DNA of 64,000 nucleotides from Gammaproteobacteria bacterium (GTDB lineage Bacteria; Pseudomonadota; Gammaproteobacteria; HK1). The translations under genes were made by a program, and so were the position numbers. Location: the NCBI GenBank assembly GCA_012103455.1, contig WLWT01000001.1, positions 124,001-188,000 on the forward strand. The letters are read 5' to 3'. The notes below the pieces were generated by a model. That model worked only from the letters and a program-made list of their open reading frames with translations, made no database searches and was not told where the DNA came from. Below are positions 16,113-25,605 of the stretch, in pieces (the first letter of the stretch is position 1; every line of letters starts with the position of its first letter).

Positions 16113-17051
16113 ATGAGTAGATCAAGTATTCCAGCGGATGTCAAACGAGCAGTTCTGGTTGAGGCTGGTCATCGTTGTGCTATACCACGCTGTGGTCAAA
16201 CTGAACTTGATATTCATCATATAATACCTTATGAAACTTGTCAGAAGCATGAATATTCAAATCTAATAGCATTATGTCCAGTCTGTCATAGAAGAGCACA
16301 TAATGGAGAAATAGATAGAAAATCTTTGCTGATTTACAAAAAGAATCTTGCTATCGATTTCAATGAGAACGACTCAGGTGGCTTTTCTGCGCCTATAGTT
16401 GAAATACGTAGAAGGATCAGAGAAAAAGAAGTTACTGTTCCTGGATATACTTTCAAGTTTGACTTCCCGGACTTTCAAGAGCCAGTTGAAAAAATAGTTT
16501 CAAAAAATATTGAGGCATGGGGTTATGAACTTCTTACCCAGTTTAGAGAAAATCAGGAAGAGCATGTAATTTATGCAGGTGACAAACCAATCTTTACAGC
16601 ACCAAGTAGGTTATTTGGTAGCTATTCTATAGTGAGACATGATAGTTCTGTCATCAGTATAAGGTACACACTGGATTATTATTTTACTGGATCAGCTCAT
16701 GGTGGGAGAACAACAAAGGTTCAAAATTTTTTTATAGCGCCTTTTCAGCCTATAAGTATTGAAAGCTTACTTCAAGATGGAGTTAGTCTTCCAGAGTTTG
16801 CTGAATATGTTCGTAGCCGCTTAGCTGCGACAGGAAAGTATGATCAAGAATGGCTTCTGCGAGGAACTGAACCAGTAGAAGATAACTTCAGCCTATTTAA
16901 TATTGAATGGTATGGCGTTTCATTTACCTTTTCAGAGTATCAAATTGATTGTTATGCTGCGGGTGAGCAACACCTATGGCTCAGTTACGATGAGTTGAGA
17001 AAATTGTGTAATAAATCTGTAATTGAGAGTCTGTGGAAAAGTGGCTTATAA
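16113..17051 (+). CDS. HNH endonuclease fused to an RsiV/DUF3298-like domain
   Basis: A 312-residue protein. Residues 8-75 are an HNH nuclease: CAIPRC (Cys22, Cys27), the catalytic DIHHIIP (His35/36), Asn50 in SNLIALCPVCHRRAH with Cys55/Cys58 zinc ligands and His63. Residues about 150-310 resemble the DUF3298/RsiV C-terminal domain, including GSAHGGR, and FTFSEYQIDCYAAGEQ followed by SYDELRKL, close in pattern to the YxxxPYAxG...ipysxL core. In RsiV-type proteins that domain is extracytoplasmic and senses lysozyme; here there is no membrane helix, so the sensor-like fold would sit in the cytoplasm beside a nuclease. Low GC, plus strand, own attC. The nuclease call is firm; the tail assignment is by pattern. 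Confidence 0.7.
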   Translation: MSRSSIPADVKRAVLVEAGHRCAIPRCGQTELDIHHIIPYETCQKHEYSNLIALCPVCHRRAHNGEIDRKSLLIYKKNLAIDFNENDSGGFSAPIVEIRRRIREKEVTVPGYTFKFDFPDFQEPVEKIVSKNIEAWGYELLTQFRENQEEHVIYAGDKPIFTAPSRLFGSYSIVRHDSSVISIRYTLDYYFTGSAHGGRTTKVQNFFIAPFQPISIESLLQDGVSLPEFAEYVRSRLAATGKYDQEWLLRGTEPVEDNFSLFNIEWYGVSFTFSEYQIDCYAAGEQHLWLSYDELRKLCNKSVIESLWKSGL

Positions 17052-17131
17052 CAAATGCTTCCAGTTCGTTCCGAGGCTTTGCCCCTCTACTCGACCTCGC
17101 TAACGCTCGGCGGCTGAAGCAGGTGTTAAGG
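17045..17131 (+). other. attC site of the HNH cassette, plus orientation
   Basis: CTTATAAC (R'') overlaps the HNH stop codon and GTTAAGG (R') ends it; arms ATGCTTCCAGTTCG / CGGCGGCTGAAGCAG pair imperfectly. Its orientation is opposite to all attC sites to the left. Confidence 0.65.
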
Positions 17132-17148
17132 GTAAAAAGGAGAGAATC

Positions 17149-17244
17149 GTGAAAATTGTAAGACATGGAATGTCATTGATTACTCTTACACTTCCAGTCA
17201 GTGGATTTGCACAATATTGTGCAGTAGGAAAAATTGAGGCTGTA
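17149..17244 (+). pseudogene. start of a secreted protein gene, cut off by MITE1
   Basis: A GTG start with AAGGAG just upstream encodes KIVRHGMSLITLTLPVSGFA, a signal peptide with likely cleavage after GFA, then QYCAVGKIEAV before MITE1 begins. The body of the gene is missing. It is the next plus-strand cassette after the HNH cassette. Confidence 0.55.
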
Positions 17245-17536
17245 GGGCACCGCTAAAAATAGTGATTTTTTCGTGAGTGCAAGGAAGCACCGCGCGCAGA
17301 ACCGCAGTGTATAGGTGATCACTGCTGTCCCATAGAGCATACTAACCCTTTGAAATTTCTGGAAAAACTGTTTTCATGTCTCAAACACAATGCCATAGTC
17401 AATTTTTCATGTAAATCAATAGGTTATACGCTGTGTTTAACTATTTTGTGGGACCGCAGTGATAGGTGATACATGAGGATTCGAGCACGGCGCTGACGCC
17501 GCAATCGCGGAAAAAGTGCAATTTTTAGAGGTGCCC
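17245..17536 (+). repeat. MITE1 copy e, carrying a nested MITE2
   Basis: Ends GGGCACCGCTAAAAATAG and ATTTTTAGAGGTGCCC. The 292-bp span is explained by a 142-bp MITE2 plus a 9-bp duplication within a 141-bp MITE1. Confidence 0.9.
17320..17461. repeat. MITE2 copy b nested in MITE1
   Basis: Same 142-bp sequence as copy a, ends CACTGCTGTCCCA / GTGGGACCGCAGTG, flanked by the perfect 9-bp duplication ATAGGTGAT (17311-17319 and 17462-17470). Confidence 0.9.
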
Positions 17537-17709
17537 TCTTGGCGATGACATGCTTGGAACCGCGGATGGAAGCGGCCAGGTTAGCCGGTACAACCTGCCG
17601 CACAGCGTGCCAATCAGGGAGCATCCAGCGGCCAGGCGCTGTTTGACGGTCGGAATTAATAGCTGGCGACCTATTTCTTTTTGTCGCATCTGCCCGTTTG
17701 TCACGCCTG
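17537..17709. other. unassigned sequence between MITE1 and the helicase gene
   Basis: About 170 bp with an open minus-strand frame (WMLPDWHAVRQVVPANLAAS) that I cannot assign. It may be a fragment of an older mobile element. Confidence 0.3.
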
Positions 17710-18058
17710 CTAGCGTAAGGTCTGCAAGTAATTTTTGAACGCCAAAATCTGTGACGCGAAATGTTCATTGGTGTCAGAGTAATAGCTACGAGTAGGTTGC
17801 GTATAAGTAAAGCTCACCATATCCACTTGCAGCAGATCATAGATATTTTGCCACTCATCGTCTACCCGCAAGCTGAGTTCGGGGTTGACAATGTAATGGC
17901 CACGCTTGATACGCAGGAATAAGCGGCGGTTGTATTTATCATCCCGCCCGACTTCATTCTTTGACAAAATACTGGAAATGTAAGCCCGTTTTTTGCGTCG
18001 GTTCGGGACGATATACTCAGGGAAATGCGCCAGCGCCTCAACAAAGTCGCCACTGGTA

Positions 18059-19166
18059 CTACTTCGGCAAAAAATTACCCGACACAAATTAATAAAATGT
18101 GTTATAGTGATGCTATGAAAAAGACAGACGGTCGCTCACTGCCCCATTCCGCGCGAGAAGCCATCCGCAGGCACGCGGTTGCGCAAGTATTATCGGGTGA
18201 AAGCCCTGAAAAAGTAATTAAAGCCCTCGGATTTCATCGTTCTTGCATTGACGATTGGTTATCCAGATATGAGCAAGGTGGTGAACAGGCGCTGTCCACC
18301 GGCAAGATCACGGGTCGCCCAAGAAAGTGTCCCGATGAATATGCGGATCGCTTACGTGAACTAGTTAAAACGAATCCGTTGCAATTGGATTTTCACGATG
18401 CCTTGTGGACACGCTCGATGATTCAGATATTACTGAAAGATAAATTTGGCATCGAGGTCAGCGAGCGCTCGGTGGGCAATATCCTGTCTCGTTGGGGGAT
18501 GAGTGCGCAGCGCCCTCGGTTTAAGGCATACGAGCAAAACCCTGCTCAGGTTAAGGTATGGTTAAGAGAAACTTGGCCTGAAGTACAACGAGAAGCGAAA
18601 AGGCGCCGAGCGCGGGTCTATTTTGGCGACGAATCGACGATCCGGTCGGATTATCATCGTGGTACCACTTGGGGGGTACGGGGTGATACGCCAGTTGTAG
18701 CGAAAACGGGTCGGCGCTTTAGCGTGAATAGGCTGTCAGCCGTTTCGCCGAAAGGTCACCTGCGTTTCATGGTAACTGAATCACGGGTAACCGCAGACGT
18801 TTTTATCGACTTTCTAAGGCGTTTGTTGCACAACGCCAAGCGATCGGTCTATTTGATTGTTGATGGCCATCGAATTCATCGAGCCAAGAAAGTGCAAGAA
18901 TTTGTCCGCACTAGCCAAGGTAAGCTCACGTTAGTATTGTTACCGCCGTATTCACCGGAACTCAATCCTGATGAGCTAGTATGGCATCATGTAAAAAGCC
19001 AACGAATTGGGCGGACAGTGGTGGCTACAAAGGAGCAACTGATGGCCTTGGCTCGTTCGGTGTTGCACTCACTGCAACAGAATACGCAAATAATTAAACG
19101 GTTTTTCTATGAAGAGCATGTCAGATATATTCTGAATTAATGTCGGGTAATTTTTTTCCGAATTAG
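18059..19166 (+). mobile_element. IS630-family element, intact copy 1
   Basis: 1108 bp with inverted ends CTACTTCGGCAAAAAATTAC and CTAATTCGGAAAAAAATTAC (reverse complement), flanked by TA on both sides (18057-18058, 19167-19168), the standard IS630/Tc1 target. It is the only one of four copies in the window with an unbroken transposase. It interrupts the helicase gene. Confidence 0.9.
18115..19140 (+). CDS. IS630-family transposase, intact
   Basis: A 341-residue DDE transposase from ATG 18115. The N-terminal half has two helix-turn-helix regions (IRRHAVAQVLSGESPEKVIK and the following winged-helix part). The DDE core shows YFGDESTIRSD (first Asp), VYLIVDGHRIH (second Asp) and LLPPYSPELNPDELVW (Glu), the signature of the family. 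Longer frames starting at 18025 run through the inverted repeat and are not real. This copy could mobilise the three defective relatives at 54.7, 56.9 and 58.4 kb. Confidence 0.92.
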   Translation: MKKTDGRSLPHSAREAIRRHAVAQVLSGESPEKVIKALGFHRSCIDDWLSRYEQGGEQALSTGKITGRPRKCPDEYADRLRELVKTNPLQLDFHDALWTRSMIQILLKDKFGIEVSERSVGNILSRWGMSAQRPRFKAYEQNPAQVKVWLRETWPEVQREAKRRRARVYFGDESTIRSDYHRGTTWGVRGDTPVVAKTGRRFSVNRLSAVSPKGHLRFMVTESRVTADVFIDFLRRLLHNAKRSVYLIVDGHRIHRAKKVQEFVRTSQGKLTLVLLPPYSPELNPDELVWHHVKSQRIGRTVVATKEQLMALARSVLHSLQQNTQIIKRFFYEEHVRYILN

Positions 19167-21703
19167 TAAAAGCATCGCCAAAGGAGAGTTTATCTCCCAG
19201 GCGAATATAAAACAGCGCCATCATTACATTCAACATGAGGAACTCCATCAGCCTATTGTCCAATTGATATAGACGTCCACCGGTTTGCACGGTGCTGTTA
19301 TCCGGTTCCAGTGAGTGATAGATCGGCGCGAGTTTTTTTCTTGTGAAGTCCAAGTCTTTGCAGGCTTGTTCCAGGGCAATCTGGAAGGCATTGAAGCCAG
19401 CATTGTTGGTAAGTTCCAAATTTGCTCCGGCCTTTTTTAGTTCCTCCACCGCTGGCGCGTTACCCAAGCGGCTGGCAATCATCAAAGATGTCTGGTTGAA
19501 TTCGTTACGGAAATCTACACCGTACTGGTCCACCTTACGCATAATGCCGGCGGCACTTTTGAGCTGGTAGGCCATGAAATATTTTTGATTGAGCTGCTTA
19601 ATGCCTTTGTCCGGCGTGTTCGCTGGTTTGAATCCGGCCTTAATCAAATCGTTGAGGTAATCCCGATGGTGATAGACTAGAGCATATTCGAACAGCAATA
19701 ACCTGGCTTTTTTGTTGCTCTCTTTAATGGCACGGGTGTATAGTTGCTCCACTGCCGGCCCTTTTAGCACTTGCCAGGGTACCTCTTTGAGCTTGAGGAT
19801 TTGGCTGCGGATCTCCTCTGCCTGTTCCTCTTTGCCCTGCATTGCCAGCTTGTGCGCCTCGTGCCGCCATTCTTCCAGGTCCGACTGATAAGCCACCAGA
19901 TCCAGGCCGCTATGCGATTCTTTTAATTCTAGTAAATCAAAAACACGCTGTTCAGGACTTTCTTCAATCAGATAGATAGTCTCAACTGCACGGGTCAGCG
20001 CAACATATAGGGCATTGACATGAAATTTATAGATTTCCAGCGATTTGTCGGATTTATCTTTAGCGCGAGCATAGCGTGATTCATCTCCAGCTAAATCTTG
20101 CGCCGCGACACCTTGGGTAATCTCGCGGAAACGATCCTTCTCTGAGGATATGAAGTTATAGAGAATAATGTTTTTATATTCCAATCCCTTGGCTTCTTGA
20201 ATCGAAAATATCAGAGGCGTTTGAAAATGCTGCCTGGCTGGATTTTTTTGCTCTGGATGCATAACGATGACGGCGAAGCGCGTAGAGCGTGATGTTTTCT
20301 GGTTGAGTTCGCGCAGCAGTTTGTGTTCTTCTTTGAGCAAAACAACCGTGCCGTTATTGTGTACATTACTGCGCACAAGGTAATTGCTTTCTTTGTCCAC
20401 CGAACCGAAGCGGCTGGTCTTGATTTTCAACACTTTGTTCGCAATCTCGGTGACTTGTGGCGAGTTACGGTAGTTGGTGTTGAGGACGCGAACTAAATCC
20501 GCCGGAGCGGTGTACGATTTTGGCTCATAAAACAGCGACTTGACTTTCGACCAAGAGAAGAAATTGGGATGCACGATCTGGTTTGAGTCGCCACACAGAA
20601 GAAACCGATGTGGGTCACGCAAGGCTTTTAGTGTCACTTGCAATTGAACAGTGGTTAAATCCTGAGCTTCGTCAATAACAATAAAATCATAACGTGGTTC
20701 AACTTTCTCCAGATACTCATAGCTCAAGACATTGGCGTCGTAATAGTCTTCATCATGCATGAATTCCAGGTATTTATTGAACAAATCGTAGACTTGAGCA
20801 CGCTCTTCGATCTGAAAAATAGACTGTTTAATCCCTAGTTTTAGATATTCTTCACGGCTCAAATAAGCACTGTCTACCGATCCGGTGATAACACCTTTGA
20901 ATTCCTCAAAGATATGGTGAGGATCTTTAAGTTGTTTGGGCACACGATGGCGTGCGAACCACTGGGCGAAACGGCCAAATGGCAACTCCTTACCTTTTGG
21001 CACTTGAATAGAGGCTAAATAATCGTCGAACGATAAAAACGAAATCTCCTGGGCATCATTGGCATAACCTAGGGCATAGTACAAATTGCGCGAGTTGTGC
21101 ACCAAATACGGTGAGCGGGTAACATACAGGATTTCCCCCGCCGCGTGTTTCATCTTTTCCAGTGTTAGGGCAGTCTTGCCGCTACCTGCCGAACCGATGA
21201 TAATGAGCGGCGGGTTTAATGTATAAATTTGTTGCTGATTATCGTCAAAAGAGATGATTTTGTCGAGAATGTTAAATGTCGGATGTGCAGGATTAAGATA
21301 AATTAGTGTTTCACTATCAATCTTATTCAGTACCGGTGCAGTGGTGATTTTGTTCTCGTCCACCGTTGTTTTGCCCCGAAGAAAACGTGATTTGTCATAA
21401 GCGTGATTTTCTATTAATTCCAAAATCAACGCATAGGTCTCGCCTTTATACCGGCAAAGAGAAAATAATAACCGATTGGATTTGTCCAGACGGGCACGGT
21501 ATAAGTCGTCGCCAATTTTTTTTACTTCGGCTGACTTGAAATCATCCATTTCCAGAAATTTGCGGATTTTAGAAAAATTGGGGATTTTCTTTGTATCGAG
21601 TTCGTTATAAATAAGTGTTTTCATGGTGCTTCAGGTAATACCTTCGCCATATTCTGTAGACGTAAGTTTCTTTGCACTGAACCAGGCCAGTCTAACCGTA
21701 AAC

Positions 21704-22867
21704 CTATTGCGCCGCAGCCGCCGGCTTCGCCGCCAACCAATCATCGAACACCTCATCGTTATGCGCGCCCAAGAGCGGCGCCGCCCGGCGCACCGACCCC
21801 GGGGTGTCGGACAACTTCACCGGTACACCGAGTGTTTTGGACTTACCCGCCGTAGGGTGTTCCACTTCCACCACCATCTCGCGCGCCTTGGCTTGCGGAT
21901 CGGCCAGCGCTTCCACGTGGTTAAGAACCGGCCCCACGGGGATACCCGCTTTTTCGAACTCGGCGCACCAGTGGGCGGTAGGTTGCTTGGCGAAATAAGG
22001 CGCTAGTTCCGCCGCTAGCGTATCGGTGAGTGCCACACGCTCGGCTTTGCTCTTGTAGCGGGGATCATCAACAAACTGCGCACAGCCGAGGATATCGCAG
22101 GCTTTGGTCCAGAATTTGTCGTTGGCGCAGCCCACTGTCACGAAGCTATCGGCCGTTGTAAATATCTGATAGGGCGCGCTGCCGCGGTGACCCTGGCCCA
22201 AACGCTCGGGCACTTCGCCGCTGGTGAACACACTGGCGGCCTCATACACGCCCAAAGCCAAACCGGATTCAAACAACGAGGTATCCACGTGTTGTCCCCG
22301 GCCCGTGTGCGCCCTGGCCGCCAAGGCGATCAGTACACCTATAGCACCGTTCATGCCACCGCATAAATCCGTCAACGGCACCGGAATGCGGTACGGCGGA
22401 CCGGCGGACGGACCGTTGATGGACATCAGGCCCGACATACCCGAGGCGATGAGATCGAAACCGCCACGGGGCGCATAGGGGCCGGTTTGACCGAATCCGG
22501 ATATGGAGCAATAGATCAGCGATGGATTGCGGGCGGCCATGGCCTCGTAGCCGATGCCTAGCCGCGCCGCCGTGCCCGGTTTGAAATTCTCGATCAGCAC
22601 GTCCGCCACATCAGCGAGTTGTAGCAGGCGCGCCAGCTCTGCCGGCGCCTTCAAATTCAGCGCCACCGATCGCTTGTTACGGTTCCATACCATGAACGGT
22701 GCGCTTTCGCCGCCGTTACGCGGCGGCGTTTTACGCATGTCATCACCGCCATCGGGACGCTCCACCTTCACCACGTCCGCGCCGTGATCGGCCAAGATCA
22801 TGGCGCAGTATGGCCCGGACAGGTGGGTGGTCAGATCCAGGACCTTCAAGTGTTCGAGTGACATCAT
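21704..22867 (-). CDS. CaiB/BaiF-family (class III) CoA-transferase
   Basis: A 387-residue class III CoA-transferase from the ATG at 22867; the longer frame to 23065 would enter the divergent neighbour's promoter and has no homology-like content. Features: LKVLDLTTHLSGPYCAMIL at the start, then LIYCSISGFGQTGPY, and the catalytic Asp in GQHVDTSLFES. These enzymes move CoA between acyl-CoA and a free carboxylic acid through a mixed anhydride on that Asp. It is transcribed away from a second member of the family, and both are near acyl-CoA dehydrogenases, so they probably activate and process an organic acid by way of CoA esters. Substrate unknown. Confidence 0.9.
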   Translation of the reverse strand: MMSLEHLKVLDLTTHLSGPYCAMILADHGADVVKVERPDGGDDMRKTPPRNGGESAPFMVWNRNKRSVALNLKAPAELARLLQLADVADVLIENFKPGTAARLGIGYEAMAARNPSLIYCSISGFGQTGPYAPRGGFDLIASGMSGLMSINGPSAGPPYRIPVPLTDLCGGMNGAIGVLIALAARAHTGRGQHVDTSLFESGLALGVYEAASVFTSGEVPERLGQGHRGSAPYQIFTTADSFVTVGCANDKFWTKACDILGCAQFVDDPRYKSKAERVALTDTLAAELAPYFAKQPTAHWCAEFEKAGIPVGPVLNHVEALADPQAKAREMVVEVEHPTAGKSKTLGVPVKLSDTPGSVRRAAPLLGAHNDEVFDDWLAAKPAAAAQ

Positions 22868-23064
22868 CGGCAGCGGGCCTCGAAAAGCGCGTGAGCGGGT
22901 AAGACGCCGGTACATATACCATCTTGGCCACGGCCTGTGCCAAGCGGGCGCTAGCGCCCGCGCAACGCAATTGCGCTGTCTCACAGATCGCACAGCTTGG
23001 GCGCCAGCGGCCCTTGAAGTAGTAGATTGGCGCGCTTCGCCTCGTACTGATCGGAGCTCGACCA

Positions 23065-24273
23065 ATGGCTCAGCCCTTCGCCGGCTTACGGGTAATCGAC
23101 TTCACCCAAGTTCTCGCCGGCCCTTATTCCACCTATCAACTCGCGAGCCTGGGCGCCGACGTTATCAAGCTCGAGCACCCCAAGGGGGGCGATCAAGGCC
23201 GGGGCTTGTTAACGCCGACGCCGGAGAGCGCCGCAGCCGGTATGTCGGCTCTGTCATCGGCGGTGAACTCGGGCAAGCGCTCTTTAGCGCTTGATCTCAA
23301 ACACCCAGCGGCCCAAGCCATCGTGGACCGGCTCGCCACCGGGGCGGACGTGCTCGTCGAGAACTACAAGGCAGGCACCATGGACAAGCTCGGCTTCGGC
23401 CAGGCGCGCATGCGCGCCCTCAATCCTAAGCTCATCTACTGCTCCATCTCCGGGTTCGGCCAAAGTGGACCACGCTCCAACGCGGCGGCCTACGATCCCG
23501 TCATCCAAGCAGCCGCCGGGATCATGTCCGTTACCGGCTTCCCGGAGACTGGGCCGGTCAAGGTAGGCTTTTGGGTCTGCGATATGACCACGGGCATGAA
23601 CGCCGCCTTCGCCATCGCCAGCGCTCTGTTGCGCAGGACGCATACCGGCCAAGGCGACTACATCGACGTGTCGATGTTGGATACCGCCGTCTCCCTGATG
23701 AGCCCGATGGCCGGACTGCCTCTCAACTACGATGTTGATCCAGTCATGACCGGCAACGGCGCGCCGGGCAGCGGCGGCCCGTCATCGGTCTTTAAGACGG
23801 CGTGCGGCACCCTGACTATCGCCGCCGTCACCCCCCATCAGTTCGCCGCCATGGCACGGGAAGTGGGCCGTGGCGATCTAGCCGAGGATGAACGCTTTAC
23901 CACCAGCCCCGCTCGCATTGCTAACGCGGATGCTTACCGGGAAGCCATGACGGCCGCTTTCGCCAAGGACACGGCGGCCAATTGGGAGCGCCGGCTGAAC
24001 CGCATCGGCGTCCCAGCGAGCAAGAACAAGGAGGTGCGCGAGCTGGCCACCGATCCGCAACTGACCCACCGGGGCATGTTCCAGCCGCTACCACCCCCCC
24101 AGGGCATCAAAGGTGAGTTTCACGCTATTAACCTCGGCTTCAAGCTCGACTACGACGGACCCGGCGTCCAATCGCCGCCGCCGCTAGTAGGCCAGCATAG
24201 CGAGGAAATTTTGGCTGAAGCGGGCTTTTCCGAGGCGCGCATCCAAGCTCTGCGGGCCGCAGGCGTCATTTGA
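23065..24273 (+). CDS. CaiB/BaiF-family (class III) CoA-transferase
   Basis: A 402-residue class III CoA-transferase. It begins MAQPFAGLRVIDFTQVLAGP and has SISGFGQSGP in the middle of the first domain, and the catalytic Asp in GQGDYIDVSMLDTA. Divergent from the relative at 21704, with about 197 bases between the two starts, room for two promoters and a shared regulator site. The two paralogues differ enough to suggest different acyl donors or acceptors. GC-rich, with codon use like the acyl-CoA dehydrogenases downstream. Confidence 0.9.
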   Translation: MAQPFAGLRVIDFTQVLAGPYSTYQLASLGADVIKLEHPKGGDQGRGLLTPTPESAAAGMSALSSAVNSGKRSLALDLKHPAAQAIVDRLATGADVLVENYKAGTMDKLGFGQARMRALNPKLIYCSISGFGQSGPRSNAAAYDPVIQAAAGIMSVTGFPETGPVKVGFWVCDMTTGMNAAFAIASALLRRTHTGQGDYIDVSMLDTAVSLMSPMAGLPLNYDVDPVMTGNGAPGSGGPSSVFKTACGTLTIAAVTPHQFAAMAREVGRGDLAEDERFTTSPARIANADAYREAMTAAFAKDTAANWERRLNRIGVPASKNKEVRELATDPQLTHRGMFQPLPPPQGIKGEFHAINLGFKLDYDGPGVQSPPPLVGQHSEEILAEAGFSEARIQALRAAGVI

Positions 24274-24459
24274 ACCTCACGCCAGCTATGGCAGGCACAG
24301 CAGTGCTGTATAGGCGGCCCATGAGTGGCGAATGATGGAGCGCAAGAGCTGCATAGCGTACCTGGTGGAGCACCGCACCGGGGCTGATCTGTTGCTACGG
24401 CTAATACTGCTGGGCGGCATCGACAACGGAATCGGACATGGCAGTCTCCTCGGTGGAAC

Positions 24460-25605
24460 TCATCGGCGGTTATCGAGTAACAACAGCAGCTCTTCGGACA
24501 CTCGTCCGGTGGGCGATATGCCAAGGGTGGTTTGAAATGCCCGCACCGCTTCAATGGTCTTGAAACCCAGCAATCCATCCAGCGGTCCAGCGTCGAAGCC
24601 CAGTGCTTTTAAGCGTTGCTGCACGCTCAAAATGAGCAAGCGGCGGGCTTTGACACCTTCCGAAGGGCTGCGTAACTCGGCATACCGGCTCAAGAACGCG
24701 ACCAGTTTGTTCTCCAACTCCATGTCCAAGCGGCGCGAGTGGTTGAAGAAATCACGCTGCGGATCGAAGGGGATCCCCTGTTTGTCCCGGCCCCGTCCGT
24801 CATAGCTGGAACCGGTGTGAATGGCGATGACTTCGAACTGATCACCGTTTCTGATGGCCACGGGACCACCACGGGCATTTTCCATGGCATCGCAACTGTG
24901 GATGATAACGTGGCTGATATCGCGCCGCGTAAGCTCCGAGCGCGCCGCGGCCTCCGACACGTAGGAGCCGCAATCCGAGGCCACCGCGATCGTATCTGTG
25001 GCGGCCATATAACCAGCGGTCCACAGCTTCTCGTGGGGCGTGTCCACCGCATCTGCCGCGGCAAAACGCAACTTGAGCGCACGTGGTAACGAAATATCAT
25101 CCGCTTCAATGGTGGCGAACGCCCAATCGTCGCGATCCATAAAAAAATTGACCTGGGAGCCGAGAATACGATCAATGATACGAAGATATTGGCCCGGCGC
25201 AGCCACCGGCCTGAAAGCACACGGCTCGCGGGTCTCGCCCGCATCACCGCGGTACAGCACTTTCGCCGATGTCGCCACCAAACGCAGGCGCGGTGCGCCG
25301 ATCACGTACTTGGAGATATCGACTAAAAAGCCGGTCCCTACAGTGCCGTCCGCGCATTCGATAGCACCAGCCGCATCCAATAACTCTTTGCGCTCCTCAT
25401 CGGCCGCGTTCACATAGGGCACGCGGTCGTCTAGCCAAAACACCGTCGCCGGCGCCGGCATCGCGACGGTCAACAAGGCCACGGCGGCGGCGAACGCCAT
25501 TGCCCCGTGTGCTGTTATTTTCAAGGCCGTTATTCTCAGGGCCGTCATGTTCTTGGCCGGCATGCCCATGGTGTGCATGTTGTGTTCTCCAGACCGGCCG
25601 GCCAT
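24460..25605 (-). CDS. secreted trypsin-like protein with lost catalytic residues and a peptidoglycan-binding domain
   Basis: A 381-residue protein with an N-terminal hydrophobic export signal (about 30-53, AMAFAAAVALLTVAMPAPA). The middle (about 75-300) has the layout of a trypsin-like protease. The position of the catalytic His motif reads LRLVATSAKVL instead of (T/V)AAHC, and the Ser motif reads MENARGGPVAI instead of GxSGGP; the Asp strand DDWAFATI is kept. It therefore looks catalytically dead. The C-terminus (about 325-378) is a peptidoglycan-binding type 1 domain, with VQQRLKALGFDAGPLDG and TIEAVRAFQ. A periplasmic binding or scaffold role is more likely than proteolysis. Confidence 0.7.
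   Translation of the reverse strand: MAGRSGEHNMHTMGMPAKNMTALRITALKITAHGAMAFAAAVALLTVAMPAPATVFWLDDRVPYVNAADEERKELLDAAGAIECADGTVGTGFLVDISKYVIGAPRLRLVATSAKVLYRGDAGETREPCAFRPVAAPGQYLRIIDRILGSQVNFFMDRDDWAFATIEADDISLPRALKLRFAAADAVDTPHEKLWTAGYMAATDTIAVASDCGSYVSEAAARSELTRRDISHVIIHSCDAMENARGGPVAIRNGDQFEVIAIHTGSSYDGRGRDKQGIPFDPQRDFFNHSRRLDMELENKLVAFLSRYAELRSPSEGVKARRLLILSVQQRLKALGFDAGPLDGLLGFKTIEAVRAFQTTLGISPTGRVSEELLLLLDNRR

Larger units (their letters stand above)
17710..21624 (-). pseudogene. RelE-UvrD-ankyrin helicase interrupted by IS630
   Basis: Coding blocks 21624-19169 and 18058-17710 are separated by an IS630 element. Removing it and one TA gives an uninterrupted frame through GDAFTSGDFVEALAHF and a protein of about 934 residues. 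In order: a RelE/ParE-like N-terminal domain (about 1-85, YRARLDKSNRLLFSL); UvrD/Rep-type superfamily 1 helicase with Walker A GSAGSGKT (144-151), Walker B VIDEAQD (316-322) and a C-terminal motif VALTRA (about 585); helical repeats; ankyrin-like repeats (about 735-785); and a C-terminal domain cut off by the IS. Fused RelE-helicases of this kind occur near defence and toxin genes. The truncated product would keep the helicase core but lose about 115 residues. Confidence 0.8.

Noticed and set aside
17236..17244. GAGGCTGTA before MITE1 copy e as another MITE3 end
   Set aside because: It is in frame with the signal-peptide gene (KIEAV), lacks the following AAAAA because MITE1 begins there, and is not preceded by TAAC; it could be chance.
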